From an uncultured Ignavibacteriota bacterium (GTDB taxonomy: Bacteria; Bacteroidota; Ignavibacteria; UBA10030; UBA8401), in contig CAISDA010000013.1 of the NCBI GenBank assembly GCA_903884005.1, positions 1 through 64,000 on the forward strand: a DNA stretch of 64,000 bases, given 5' to 3'. Each line of letters opens with the position of its first letter. The stretch's first letter is position 1. The translations under genes and the position numbers were made by a program. Below are positions 17,001 to 25,907 of the stretch, piece by piece. Under the pieces are notes generated by a model. It saw only the letters and a list, made by a program, of their open reading frames with translations, was not told the DNA's origin and did no database searches.

Positions 17001-17640
17001 GTCGTTTGTCCGCATCTCTATACAAGATGAAGGCATCGGCATACCCCACGATGTCCTTCCTAAAATATTTGATCCGTTCTTCTCCACAAAAAAAACTGGT
17101 CACGGTCTCGGGCTTTCGACGGTGTTTTCTATCATTATGCGTCATGGCGGGTGGATTGATGTCGATTCAACCCCCGAAAAAGGGTCGATATTCCACACCT
17201 TCATTCCTGCATCGCTCAAGAACATGTCTTTCGAAATTGAACTCGAAACGATGAAACATACAAGCACGGGATCCATTCTTGTGATGGACGATGAAGATTT
17301 TATACTGGAGATCGTCAGCACCATGCTCGGGAGTATGGGCTACACGGTGGCTCGGGCGAAAGACGGAGAGGAAGCTCTCGCGCTATTCACAGAGGCAGAA
17401 CGCTCGGGACAGCCGTTCGCTGCCACAATTCTTGATCTCACCATTCCCGGTGGAATCGGAGGCAAAGAAGTGGTTGTAGCAATGCGGGAAATAAATCAAA
17501 ATTCCATCATCATCGTTTCAAGCGGATATTCTGAAGATCCCGTGATCGCAAATTTTGCACGGCATGGTTTTACCGACCGAATCATCAAGCCGTATCGGAA
17601 GAATGAACTGACGGAACTGATGAAGCGGATATATCAATAA
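14068..17640 (+). CDS. Hybrid sensor histidine kinase with six PAS domains
   Basis: From the GTG at 14068 (GGGAAG upstream; an ATG at 13999 would add 23 residues) the protein has 1190 residues. A coiled N-terminus is followed by about six PAS/PAC units, recognisable by their 'DITERKQ'-like ends near residues 175, 300, 430, 560, 690 and 815. The transmitter comes next. The H-box reads IAHDFNN with H840, the N-box DNFVINARQAM, and the G-boxes DEGIGIP and GHGLGLST. The receiver domain at the C-terminus has D1074/D1075 and phospho-acceptor D1123. There are no membrane segments, so it senses in the cytoplasm. The HDFNN type of H-box is usual for such PAS hybrid kinases. No dedicated output regulator lies next to it. 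Confidence 0.93.
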   Translation: MKKNADGSKAALLRQKAEDIQHRKSSKITSRVMEAETLKLIHELQVHKIELELQNEELMLAKNSGQEIAEKYIELFDHCPSGYITLTAAGEIQSVNIAGARMFGKERAALQDKLFRNFLSQDTVTGFNLFFTNAFESRNNETCMVTLSLNGRPPTHIHLAGTVSGTGDVCRVSMFDITERKQMDMEMKKAQDALGNFFHIVPDMVAIASPDGYLKNLNSAWEKTLGFTIHELENLPYERLIHPDDIASTQMEVAKQLQGGTTARFENRYRHKDGSYKWLEWNAIAGEDGNLYAGARDITTRKKAENALLESEERHRSILHTAMDGFWLVNLNGHLLKVNEAYCRMSGYTEQELLGMRIIDLESAETAAATAAHIQVIIAKGEDRFISKHCKKDGSMFDVEVSVQFKDVEGGRIIAFLQDITERKQAEESLRKSKERYRHSELELNAAQSVAHIGSWKWDINTGKVFWSDEMYRIFGVDKNSFSGSLENVIINTMHPEDLHIVSNATELAKKIPMQYRIVLPDASIRTIYSLTGDPILDSAGNPAYLTGVAQDITERKQTDDALRESELKYSDMAMNIPGVLFQLFVRKDGTRGYHYVSPKATEIFNLSSDQSSTDWNLGERIHPDDKDMFAASMNEAIAQMNVWNYEGRILTIEGVRWFQCIARPIGKNDEILFNGILIDTTERKHAEQLLVQEKERLAVTLRSIGDGVITTDTDGRIIMLNKVAEDMTGWSSGDAVGRLLPEVFHILNELTREPNEDPVKKVLSTGRIVELANHTCLISKTGTEIQIADSAAPIRDNESRITGVVLVFRDMTEKQRLNDSIQRTQKLESLGILAGGIAHDFNNMLAGIFGYLDLAKESAAVNKTDQIPKYLDKATGVFDRAKGLTQQLLTFSKGGAPLRKTQLISPLIQHSAAFALSGSNVTCQFDLAADLWACDCDETQIGQVMDNFVINARQAMPMGGKITITAVNVKEVPGHLGSFVRISIQDEGIGIPHDVLPKIFDPFFSTKKTGHGLGLSTVFSIIMRHGGWIDVDSTPEKGSIFHTFIPASLKNMSFEIELETMKHTSTGSILVMDDEDFILEIVSTMLGSMGYTVARAKDGEEALALFTEAERSGQPFAATILDLTIPGGIGGKEVVVAMREINQNSIIIVSSGYSEDPVIANFARHGFTDRIIKPYRKNELTELMKRIYQ

Positions 17641-17778
17641 TATAAAAAATAACAAACGAGTACTTTGCTAAGTATCACTGAATGGTGTGCATTCGATGGC
17701 CGCGAAAATGAAAGGCAATGGCTATGGCTTCGACATCGAACGAAAGTCGACGGGCAACTGGAGCAAAGTTCGACCGGG

Positions 17779-17868
17779 TTGGCGTCGTATGTATCCCTGA
17801 ACGTGTTCGACAAGTTCGGCAGGGAAGTCGCCGTTCGGGCAAATGGAACAATTAAAAAATATGTATAA
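17779..17868 (+). pseudogene. Remnant of a T9SS sorting tail
   Basis: In the roughly 300-bp gap after the kinase, a short frame contains LASYVSLNVFDKFGREVAVRANG. The intact T9SS tail at the end of the 21413-22978 gene reads LASHVTINVYDLLGREVAMLVNG at the same spacing. The fragment has no start and runs into KKYV and a stop. It is best read as the decayed end of a lost secreted protein gene. Confidence 0.55.
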
Positions 17869-17939
17869 GGGTACAAACACCGTCGCTGCGGCCATGTCAA
17901 CAAGGGATGGCAGGGCGATATTTCATTTACTATTTCATT

Positions 17940-19661
17940 ATGAAAAAAACAGCCTCGGTCTATCCCATACTTATCGCAGTGGTACTATGTATTTGTTGCA
18001 GCAGTTGTAAAAAAGAAGGGGGCATTACGCAGTATGATCCACTGGAAACGAACTCGGTCGTCTCGACGACAGTAGACAGGACGATCATTCCGAATGATGT
18101 TCCTGCCTCTTCGCCTAAAATAAAATCCTCGGATGTGTCTTTGTTTTCGCAGTATGGCTATGGAAAATGGCACTACGGTCTTGGGCTGCCGTATGAGAAA
18201 AGACTCGACCTGATGCCGACCGGCTACTCAGCGACATCACCCCAAAATGCTGCATCGCTCCTGCGATTCTTTGCCATCACCGATATCCATATCACCGATA
18301 AAGAATCTCCCGCACAGGCGATTTTTTTTAGTCCGTATGCGGGTGCTAACGGTATTTCCTGCTATGCACCTTTGATGCTCTATTCGACTCACGTCTTAAA
18401 CGCAGCCATCCAAACAATCAATGCCCTTAGCCGCCAACATAAGTTTGATTTTGGGATCGCATTGGGAGATATGATAAACAACAGCCAATACAACGAACTG
18501 CGATGGTTCATTGATATACTCGACGGCAAAACGATCAACCCGGACTCGGGCACGAAGGACGATCCTGTTAAAGGACCGGGCAACGATTATCAGGATGAAT
18601 TTCATGCTGAAGGACTCGACGTCTCTATTCCGTGGTATGCAACGCTCGGTAATCATGACCACTTCTGGATGGGTTCAAAACCGATGAACGATAAGATCCG
18701 TCAAGTCATGACTGGCGGCACCCTTCTTCAACTGGGGAATATATTCACTGACCCGGATGCAATGAGTAAATCGACATTTTCCATGGGGGCATTGGATGGA
18801 AGCACACTCTATGGAGATATCATTGGTTCGGGAACTGTGGCAAGCATGGGGAACCTTCCAACAATTGCCCCTGACCCTGATCGACGGGCTGTTACCACGA
18901 CAGTGTTGATGAATGAATTTTCAAACAGCACCACACTTCCCAGGGGACATGGTTTTATTCAATCCGATGCCCGAAACAAATTTGGAGCGTGTTATTCATT
19001 TGAACCAAAGTCTGACGTGCCGCTCAAAGTGATTGTGCTCGACGATACGGAGGATGAAAGCGATGTACCCGGACCCTCCGGCATCTATGGATACGGCTCT
19101 CTCGGTAATGGACGCTATGATTGGTTGCTCGCCCAACTTCAGGCCGGTCAGAGTGAAGGCAAGTTAATGGTGATTGGCGCACATGTGCCAATCGGTGTTG
19201 CATCCGGCACGCCGCTTGGCTGGTATAATAATGCAGATGAGGCCGCACTGATAAAAAAACTAAAAGAATATCCGAACCTTATTTTGTGGATGTCGGGCCA
19301 TCGTCATCTGAACACCGTTACAGCATTTAAATCAGACGACACGGGGCATCCCGAAAACGGTTTTTGGGAAGTTGAAACAAAATCATTGAGGGAGTTCCCT
19401 CAGCAATTCCGCACGTTCACTATCGTTCGGAACACCGACAATACTGTTTCCATCTTTGCTACCAATGTCGATCCTGACGTCAAAGACGGTTCCTTTGCAG
19501 CGATTTCCCGATCCTATGCAATTGCGTCGAATCAGACATATGGAATGATGGAGCCGCCTTTGTCCACAGGATCCGTTTCTTATAATGCGGAACTGGTAAA
19601 GCAACTGACGGTTGATATGCAGAATAAAATTAAAACCTGCGGAACTCTGTTAAAAAAATAG
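17940..19661 (+). CDS. Lipoprotein metallophosphoesterase (TIGR03768-like)
   Basis: This 573-residue exported protein has a cysteine-rich signal end (LCICCSSC, probable lipid attachment near residue 23). The calcineurin-like metallophosphoesterase motifs are in order: AITDIHITD, ALGDMIN, TLGNHDH, GAHVP and SGHRH, spread over about residues 105-465. All metal-binding Asp, Asn and His residues are present. The arrangement resembles the TIGR03768 family of large phosphoesterases. I chose the ATG at 17940 because it begins the signal peptide; the frame from 17907 adds only leader. It is followed 60 bp later by a GDPD gene, so both could act in hydrolysing extracellular phosphate esters, although the second gene looks acquired separately. 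Confidence 0.88.
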   Translation: MKKTASVYPILIAVVLCICCSSCKKEGGITQYDPLETNSVVSTTVDRTIIPNDVPASSPKIKSSDVSLFSQYGYGKWHYGLGLPYEKRLDLMPTGYSATSPQNAASLLRFFAITDIHITDKESPAQAIFFSPYAGANGISCYAPLMLYSTHVLNAAIQTINALSRQHKFDFGIALGDMINNSQYNELRWFIDILDGKTINPDSGTKDDPVKGPGNDYQDEFHAEGLDVSIPWYATLGNHDHFWMGSKPMNDKIRQVMTGGTLLQLGNIFTDPDAMSKSTFSMGALDGSTLYGDIIGSGTVASMGNLPTIAPDPDRRAVTTTVLMNEFSNSTTLPRGHGFIQSDARNKFGACYSFEPKSDVPLKVIVLDDTEDESDVPGPSGIYGYGSLGNGRYDWLLAQLQAGQSEGKLMVIGAHVPIGVASGTPLGWYNNADEAALIKKLKEYPNLILWMSGHRHLNTVTAFKSDDTGHPENGFWEVETKSLREFPQQFRTFTIVRNTDNTVSIFATNVDPDVKDGSFAAISRSYAIASNQTYGMMEPPLSTGSVSYNAELVKQLTVDMQNKIKTCGTLLKK

Positions 19662-19721
19662 CAGGGGTTGTCGCCACGAAGGCGTCCGGTGCGCCAACTC
19701 AGTTCGGGTGGAAAGAAGCTC

Positions 19722-20978
19722 ATGAAGCACGATAAGATCAATTCCGGGGTCGATCCCCGACCGAAGACTATGAATCCTATGCTGCCGCGTGTGCGTATGG
19801 CCGCATTGGCCGTTGCATCTATGTTCGGCCTCGCTGCATGCAGCATGCCCAACGACGGCTCGGCTGTTCCGCTGACTACGCTCGATGGCCAGCCGCCGCT
19901 AGTGGTAGCGCATCGTGGCGCTTCGGGATACCTGCCCGAAGAAACCCTGGAAGCCTACACCCTCGCCATCGACATGGGGGCCGATGTGATCGAGATGGAC
20001 CTGGTGTCCACGAAGGACGGCGTATTGATCGCGCGTCACGATCCCAATCTCGCTACCAGCACCGACGTGGCTGCGCGGGCCGAGTTCGCCTCCCGCAGAA
20101 TCACCACTCAGGTTGACGGCGAAACACAGACGGGATGGTTCTGCAACGACTTCACGCTGTCCGAGGTCAAGCGCCTCGGAGCCATCTCGACCGACCCTGA
20201 GCGGCCGCAGCAATTCAATGGGCTCTACAGGGTGGTGACTTTTCAGGAGGTGGTGGATCTGGTGAAGACCAAGACGCGCGAAACGGGCCGCACTATCGGC
20301 GTCTATCCCGAAACCAAGAACCCGACCTACTTCCGCGATCTGGGCCTGCCGCTGGAAGACAAACTGATCGCCATGCTCGACGCCGCAGGCTGGAACAGCA
20401 ACACTGCACCGGTGTTCGTGCAGTCATTCGAACCCGGCAGCCTCAAGTATATGAAGGGCAAGGGCCTGAAGGCCAAGCTGATCCAACTGATCGACGGAGA
20501 CGGCATCGACCTGAAGACCGGTGCAATAACCTATGCGCTGCCATTTGAGCGTCCCTATGACTGGACGAAGGCGGGCGACATGCGCAACTTCGACGTCATG
20601 GTCACGCCGGCCGGCCTGGCAGAGATCAAGGCCTATGCCGACGGCATCGGCCCGTGGAAGCGCTACATCATCAGCATCAAGGGCACTATCGGTGCCGACG
20701 GCGCACCGGTCGATGTGAACCACGACGGCAAGATCGACGATGCAGATGCTGCGTCGACCTCGCCGACGAGCCTGATCGCCGATGCGCATAAGGCAGGATT
20801 GTTTGTTCATCCCTATACATTCCGCAACGAGTCGCGCCGGCTGGCCTCGGACTACAAGGGTATCGCCGCCAACGAATACCTCGCGTACTATCGACTCGGA
20901 GTAGATGGCGTATTCACCGATTTTACCGATACGGCGCTCGCCGCCCGCAATGCCTGGCTTCAAGTGCAAAGCCGATGA
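19722..20978 (+). CDS. glpQ: Glycerophosphodiester phosphodiesterase lipoprotein, foreign-looking
   Basis: This 418-residue GlpQ-type enzyme splits glycerophosphodiesters into an alcohol and glycerol-3-phosphate. It has a signal peptide with lipobox LAAC (C40), H64-R65 in VVAHRGASGYLPEE, E91 and D93 in IEMDLV, and H106-D107 in RHDPNL, which form the metal and catalytic set. An inserted calcium-loop-like segment DVNHDGKIDDAD lies near residue 330. Third codon positions are strongly G/C, with codons such as CTG, GCC and ATC, unlike the flanking genes, and the protein reads like those of Proteobacteria. A repeat copy lies about 110 bp downstream. I infer recent horizontal transfer. ATG at 19770 is a possible later start. 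Confidence 0.9.
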   Translation: MKHDKINSGVDPRPKTMNPMLPRVRMAALAVASMFGLAACSMPNDGSAVPLTTLDGQPPLVVAHRGASGYLPEETLEAYTLAIDMGADVIEMDLVSTKDGVLIARHDPNLATSTDVAARAEFASRRITTQVDGETQTGWFCNDFTLSEVKRLGAISTDPERPQQFNGLYRVVTFQEVVDLVKTKTRETGRTIGVYPETKNPTYFRDLGLPLEDKLIAMLDAAGWNSNTAPVFVQSFEPGSLKYMKGKGLKAKLIQLIDGDGIDLKTGAITYALPFERPYDWTKAGDMRNFDVMVTPAGLAEIKAYADGIGPWKRYIISIKGTIGADGAPVDVNHDGKIDDADAASTSPTSLIADAHKAGLFVHPYTFRNESRRLASDYKGIAANEYLAYYRLGVDGVFTDFTDTALAARNAWLQVQSR

Positions 20979-21412
20979 GAATCGACCCGCGTGTGGATGC
21001 GAATGTTCCTCCGTCCTTGCCAATGCCGTGAACATGGCATCCGATTACCAGTCTCCGAAATTGTCCAGTGCAGACACTTGTACTGAGACTATCGGATAAT
21101 TCCAGCCTCAAATCCCTCCGAAATGCCCCCGCGAACTGTAACCATGTAAAGCAAATATGTCAATTAGGCTTGACAAAAATATTAGAAGCCTCGAATTCAC
21201 ATCAAATTATGGCATTAATTTTGGCGCGATTGTTGACTGTTATTTATAAAGCCCAATATTGCTGCATTCGTGCCCGCCAATGTCGGGATCTCTTCACTCC
21301 GCCACGGACTACACATGTTCTGGACCCATATCGTTCATAAGGGTATTTGCAGGGGGAGTTGCCATGAAAACCATTATTTAATCGATGAATTCGAGTGCCT
21401 GCAAGACGATGA
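20979..21412. other. Intergenic region between GDPD gene and headless protease
   Basis: No gene is seen. It contains repeat copy 2 (21091-21172). A TTGACA hexamer follows at 21170-21175, and TTGACT at about 21233 is followed by an A/T-rich stretch. Either could serve as a fortuitous promoter for the truncated gene downstream. Confidence 0.4.
21091..21172. repeat. Dispersed intergenic repeat, copy 2
   Basis: This is the second copy of the element at 13699-13785, in the same orientation. The best conserved part, CGAACTGTAACC-TGTAAAGCAA, is nearly identical. It lies about 110 bp after the foreign-looking GDPD gene and about 240 bp before the point where the M6 protease homology starts in mid-protein. 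Confidence 0.75.
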
Positions 21413-22978
21413 AAACGAAGTGCATCGGCGCACATGTCGGCCTACTGCAAAGAGCTCCTCGGATACACGACGCCGACGGTTGTCGCATCGAGTCAGGCGC
21501 TGACTATTCGGCAGGCGGAGACGAATGCGTTTTCCTATAAGATCTGGATGGATAAGAACCAGGCGGACGAATATCTGCTCATCGAGAACAGGCAAAAGAC
21601 CGGATTCGATCTCAATATTCCCGGCGAGGGACTGCTGGTCTATCATATCGACAAAAATCTTGTCGATCTCTGGCCCGCCTCCAACTCGATCAATGTGACC
21701 AACACACATCTCGGCATCAAACTGTATGAAGCGGACGGCTTGGAGCAGATGGCCACGGCAGTCAACCGGGGGAGCGTCGGAGATCCGTACCCGGGATCGA
21801 CGAGCAAAACATCCCTGACCTCAACGACAACGCCCAACACCAATCTTTGGAGCGGCAGCTCCAGCGGCGTTGAGATCAAGAATATTTCCGCATCGTCTGC
21901 GACGATGACAGCCACCGCCGTCCTTCCGGTGTATAATGGATATGCCCAGCAGTTCTACCGCCAATACACCGGCTATAGGTTTGGCAATCTGGGAGTGAAT
22001 ACCGGATACGGAATGGTCAAATGTACGCCGACAAGGACCGGCACATTGCTCGGGGTGAGGATATACAGTCTTGCCAACAAGTCTACGACTGTCGAAGCGG
22101 CGGCTTTTACGAAATTGACCGGCGGCAGACTCTCCACTCAAGTGGGAAGCACAGTCAGCGGCGCCTCGGCGGCAACAGATAATTTTATTCAACTGAATTT
22201 TTCATCGGCCATCGATGTTACACAGAACGTTCCGATCTATGTACGGATAAAATTCACTGTCGCGTCGGGCGGATACGCCACACCGATCGACATTTCAACC
22301 ACGATCACCAATAATTCGTATACCTCGAGTGATGGCACAACATTCACCAATGAATCAACGCTTGATATTCCGGTTCGGGTAGTCTTCCAGAGTAATTCCC
22401 CCATGCCGATCGAACTCACGGCTTTCACTGCATCGGCAAAAGTGGGCCGTACAGAACTGACCTGGAAAACGGCAACAGAGATCAACTACTACGGCTTTGA
22501 AATTGAAAAGGCGATCGATCGTGGATCCTCGGCATCGGATGAGTGGACGAAAATCGGTTTCGTCGAAGGAAACGGAACAACCTACGCTCCAAAATCATAT
22601 TCATTTGTCGATAAATCCGCATCGGGCAAAATCTCGTATCGATTAAAGCAGATCGACCGCGACGGCAAATATGAATATTCAAAAGAAGTCGAGGCAACGG
22701 TCGGTGCAGCACCTGCAGTGTTTGCGCTGTCGCAAAATTATCCGAACCCCTTCAATCCAACCACCGTCATCAATTATTCGATCGCATTGGCATCGCATGT
22801 CACAATAAACGTGTATGACCTGCTTGGCCGTGAAGTCGCGATGCTGGTGAACGGACAAATGGAACCCGGCAATTATACGGCAGCATTTGATGCTTCACGA
22901 CTCTCCAGCGGAGTATACTTCTATAGGCTTGTTGCGGGGAGTTTTACGGACGTAAAGAGGTTGAGCATCTTGAAATAA
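21413..22978 (+). pseudogene. M6-type secreted protease, catalytic half missing, T9SS tail intact
   Basis: The frame opens after a TGA at 21410 and at once reads SAHMSAYCKELLGYTTP. This matches the region that follows the catalytic domain in M6 (immune inhibitor A) proteases, then EYLLIENRQKTGFDLNIPGEGLLVYHID (about residues 45-75). No HEXXH motif and no signal peptide exist upstream, so the enzyme domain and export signal are lost. The rest is intact: a beta-rich middle, a fibronectin-like segment (PIELTAFTASAKVGRTELTWKT) and a perfect T9SS type A sorting tail (SQNYPNPFNPTT..., LLGREV..., SGVYFYRL, VKRLSILK). ATG at 21434 could start a 514-residue product, but it would not be exported. Confidence 0.75.
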
Positions 22979-23015
22979 TGTGGCAGGTGACGTTCAAGGC
23001 CTGTCACTCGTTCAA

Positions 23016-23047
23016 TAAAAACCCGTCAGATGTTTGGCGGGTTTTTT
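23016..23047 (+). terminator. Intrinsic terminator after the M6/T9SS gene
   Basis: AAAACCCGTCAG and TTGGCGGGTTTTTT form a GC-rich stem followed by six T, about 40 bases after the stop codon. Confidence 0.8.
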
Positions 23048-23268
23048 ACAATGAATATCTCCCCGTACTATTCGAAGACCCCGACGGTCCGCTCCATAAT
23101 TGCCGCGAAACGTCAGGCAATTTTTGCTTCTGCACGCATTTCCATCTATATTCTGTTACTGCCGAATGCACTATGCATATGTCTGCCTGACGAAGTGCAG
23201 CGGCAGCAACCGAAATTCCGCACCGTTAATGGCGATACAGGATTGCCACGACGAATCAACAAACAATC

Positions 23269-24159
23269 ATGAACATCATGACCAAACGAATCTGTTGTCT
23301 CCTCGCGTCGGTATTTTTGACGGCTTCAATCCGTCTTACGGCTCAAAACGAGAATCACAAACACTATCAGGCACCGCCAGACTCCGTCGTGAAGCTAGAG
23401 AACACTGTAACGGTGCATAAAAACATCAGATATGGTGCCATTCCCGACTCCATTGACGACCAATCGTGCGATCGGATCCTGGATTTATATCTGCCCGAAC
23501 AATCGGAACTGACAGGTTTGCTGCCCGTGCTCGTCTTCGTGCATGGCGGAGGGTTCGCCAATGGCGACAAATGGGCATACAACGATATTTGTTCAAAAAT
23601 ATCCCGCCATCGTTTTGCAGTCGTGTCCATCAATTACCGGTTGAAGCTTAGGGGATTGAAAGAACGCGGTGTGAATGCTTCGGGAAATACATCAAAAGGA
23701 TTGCCGGAAAATGGAGTGTGGCATCCACTGTTTCATCAGGCGGTGATGGAAGCATCGGACGATGCCATACTGGCGCTTGCCTGGGTGAAAAAAAATGCTG
23801 CGAAATACAAATTCAATCTGCAATTGGTCTCCATTTCGGGTGGTTCAGCCGGCGGCATGACGGCTCTCTATACAACTTATGCTTCGGGTCAAAAAGTAGT
23901 GCCCATTCATCGGGTCGTTGATTTCTGGGGCGGACTGGAGAATGCACAGGTGATAAAAAAAAATACGCCTCCCGTGCTAATTTATCACGGCGACCAGGAT
24001 CAATCTGTTCACGTCGATTATGCGTACGCCATAAAAAAGAGGATGGATGAAATTCATTCGACACGATCCGAACTCCACATCCTCGAGGGAAAAGGCCACG
24101 CGCAATATAAACTCATTGCCGCTGAAAAAATTGAAGAGATTGTGCAATTTTTAAAATAA
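23269..24159 (+). CDS. Secreted HSL-type esterase / alpha-beta hydrolase
   Basis: This 296-residue protein has a Sec signal peptide (about 1-26, ending LTAQ) and an alpha/beta-hydrolase fold of the hormone-sensitive-lipase/carboxylesterase type. Oxyanion loop HGGGF is at 92-96, nucleophile elbow GGSAGG has S193, and the acid and His are in YHGDQDQSVH (about 243-252) and GKGHAQY (about 275). Such enzymes hydrolyse ester bonds of small acyl or acetyl-sugar substrates; the substrate cannot be read from the sequence. It is a single gene between a terminator upstream and a gene-poor stretch downstream. ATG at 23278 is an equally possible start. Confidence 0.85.
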   Translation: MNIMTKRICCLLASVFLTASIRLTAQNENHKHYQAPPDSVVKLENTVTVHKNIRYGAIPDSIDDQSCDRILDLYLPEQSELTGLLPVLVFVHGGGFANGDKWAYNDICSKISRHRFAVVSINYRLKLRGLKERGVNASGNTSKGLPENGVWHPLFHQAVMEASDDAILALAWVKKNAAKYKFNLQLVSISGGSAGGMTALYTTYASGQKVVPIHRVVDFWGGLENAQVIKKNTPPVLIYHGDQDQSVHVDYAYAIKKRMDEIHSTRSELHILEGKGHAQYKLIAAEKIEEIVQFLK

Positions 24160-24504
24160 AAAATGACCGTACAAAAGATGGGACAGCTATTGCAGGAATA
24201 GCCGTTGGCAGCGCTGCAATTCCGAAATTGGAGGGTGATCAGTATGAAGAAAATATTATTGACAGTGATTCTTGTCATTCAATAGCCGTCATTAATTCAG
24301 AAAAAGCGGCAGCGTCGGCACCGGCACGTTGTATGTCGCCGCCCCTCATCCCGATTCACACGGTGCTCAAATCACACTCTTTTCGACACAGCGCCCGCCC
24401 GTAGTAAAGTGAGCGTTCTTTACGCGGGCATGATTTCGTGAGAGCATAGAAACGATGCGTATAAATAAGTTGATAACGGAAATAATACACTTGCGGAGAG
24501 TAGA
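24160..24504. other. Gene-poor stretch with a hairpin
   Basis: I find no credible gene in this stretch. CCCG-TA-GTAAAG (from 24398) pairs with CTTTAC-G-CGGG (to 24428) around an 8-nt loop, about 75 bp before the L,D-transpeptidase gene. It may be a terminator for readthrough from upstream or a leader structure. Confidence 0.35.
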
Positions 24505-25251
24505 ATGAAAAGTATCGTTCGTTTCATGTTCGTGTTGGTTGGAATGACGTTGTTTACACACGTTTCATATTCCCAGGCTAATACCATCAACGCACGGGTG
24601 AGTCAGGCGATCGCCGAGAAGGGCGATTCTTTGACCAAGGCACTGTCAGCGTACCACCTTTCGCTGTCGAACGTCAATATTTTATTGGTCGCCTATAAAC
24701 ACGAACAGGAATTTACGGTCTATGTGAAAGGGAAGGTCGACAGCAACTACCGCTTTTTTAGGAAATATAAAATATGCAAGAGTTCAGGCGAGCTCGGCCC
24801 TAAAAGAGCGGAAGGGGACCGGCAGGTCCCCGAAGGATTCTATTATATCGATTTTTTCAATCCTGAAAGCGATTACTATTTGTCCCTCGGCATCAACTAT
24901 CCCAATCAGTCGGATCGCATCATCAGCACTGCAAAAAAACTGGGCGGCGATATTTTTATCCATGGCGATTGCGTTACCATCGGCTGTATCCCGCTGACCG
25001 ATGAGAAGATCAAGGAAATTTATGTGCTCGCCTCGAAAGCTGATTCCTGCGGTCAGCATCAGATCCCCGTCTATATTTTCCCCTTCAAGTTCTCCGAACC
25101 ATATGCTGAAACCATCCGTGAGACCTATCGCAATAATGGAGAGTTGCTCAATTTTTGGAATGATCTGAAAACGGGCTGGGAGCTGTTCCGGTCGTCAGAG
25201 CGCCAATTGAATGTAACGGTCGATCAGAACGGAAAGTACCTGTTTCACTAA
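24505..25251 (+). CDS. YafK-type L,D-transpeptidase-fold protein
   Basis: This 248-residue periplasmic protein has a signal peptide ending near SYSQ (residue 24) and an L,D-transpeptidase (YkuD) catalytic core. The signature HGDCVTIGC places the catalytic Cys at 161 and the His at 153. The preceding KYKICKSSGELGPKRAEGDRQVPEGFY is typical of the YafK/DpaA branch. E. coli DpaA (YafK) releases Braun lipoprotein from peptidoglycan, whereas other members cross-link peptidoglycan, so the direction of the reaction here is open. It has its own SD-like GGAG. It is a single gene. Confidence 0.88.
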   Translation: MKSIVRFMFVLVGMTLFTHVSYSQANTINARVSQAIAEKGDSLTKALSAYHLSLSNVNILLVAYKHEQEFTVYVKGKVDSNYRFFRKYKICKSSGELGPKRAEGDRQVPEGFYYIDFFNPESDYYLSLGINYPNQSDRIISTAKKLGGDIFIHGDCVTIGCIPLTDEKIKEIYVLASKADSCGQHQIPVYIFPFKFSEPYAETIRETYRNNGELLNFWNDLKTGWELFRSSERQLNVTVDQNGKYLFH

Positions 25252-25398
25252 ACCATTAAATTATAGCTTGATTCTCTCGTTAAAGTCGCTTAGCTTGTCA
25301 AAAGCGCCATACAACGTCCGGAGAGTGGCCAACCGGGCGCGGGGGACGTGGTTTTTAAAAATACAGATTTCGACTTTCACAGATGAAAGGGTGACGAG

Positions 25399-25833
25399 AT
25401 GACGACCGTTCAAAGCGTATTGCAAATAAAAGGGCGCGAAATATTCTCGGTTGCACCCGAAACGATGGTCATTGATGCCTTGAGACTGATGGCGGAAAAA
25501 AATGTCGGCGCACTTCTGGTGATGGACGAGGGCGGGCTCGCGGGAATTATTTCAGAACGGGATTATGCGCGAAAGATCATTTTGCGAGGCGAATCGTCGC
25601 ACACAACCGCGGTGAAAGATGTCATGACGTCGGTTGTTGTTTCCGTACGTCCGGATCAATCCATCGATGAATGTATGGCTCTCATGACCAGTAAATATGT
25701 GCGTCACTTGCCTGTGATCGATCAGGATACGCTTGTCGGCATGATTTCGATCGGCGATGTGGTAAAGGCGATCATCTACGAGCATGAATATACAATCCAA
25801 CAATTAGAAAATTATATCACAGGCGTCCGTTAA
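25399..25833 (+). CDS. Tandem CBS-domain protein
   Basis: This 144-residue protein is almost entirely a Bateman module. CBS1 (about 8-65, IFSVAPETMVIDALRLMAEKNVGALLVMDE) and CBS2 (about 73-130, VVVSVRPDQSIDECMALMTSKYVRHLPVID) are present, with the ISERDYARKI link between them. Such stand-alone pairs bind adenine nucleotides and modulate partner proteins. It has no membrane or catalytic part. The ATG follows GGTGACGAG. The next gene starts 75 bases later on the same strand but is an unrelated exported protein, so the partner is unknown. Confidence 0.9.
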   Translation: MTTVQSVLQIKGREIFSVAPETMVIDALRLMAEKNVGALLVMDEGGLAGIISERDYARKIILRGESSHTTAVKDVMTSVVVSVRPDQSIDECMALMTSKYVRHLPVIDQDTLVGMISIGDVVKAIIYEHEYTIQQLENYITGVR

Positions 25834-25907
25834 GTGACAAATGTGTGGCAGGATGCAATCCACTATGTCTATCATCATGCCGAAAGCGGCGTGTGAAAGT
25901 GCAAGAT

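Noticed and set aside
13699-21172. Repeat copies as terminal repeats of a transposon
   Set aside because: They are direct, not inverted; no transposase gene lies between them and no target duplication is visible, so I list them only as dispersed repeats.
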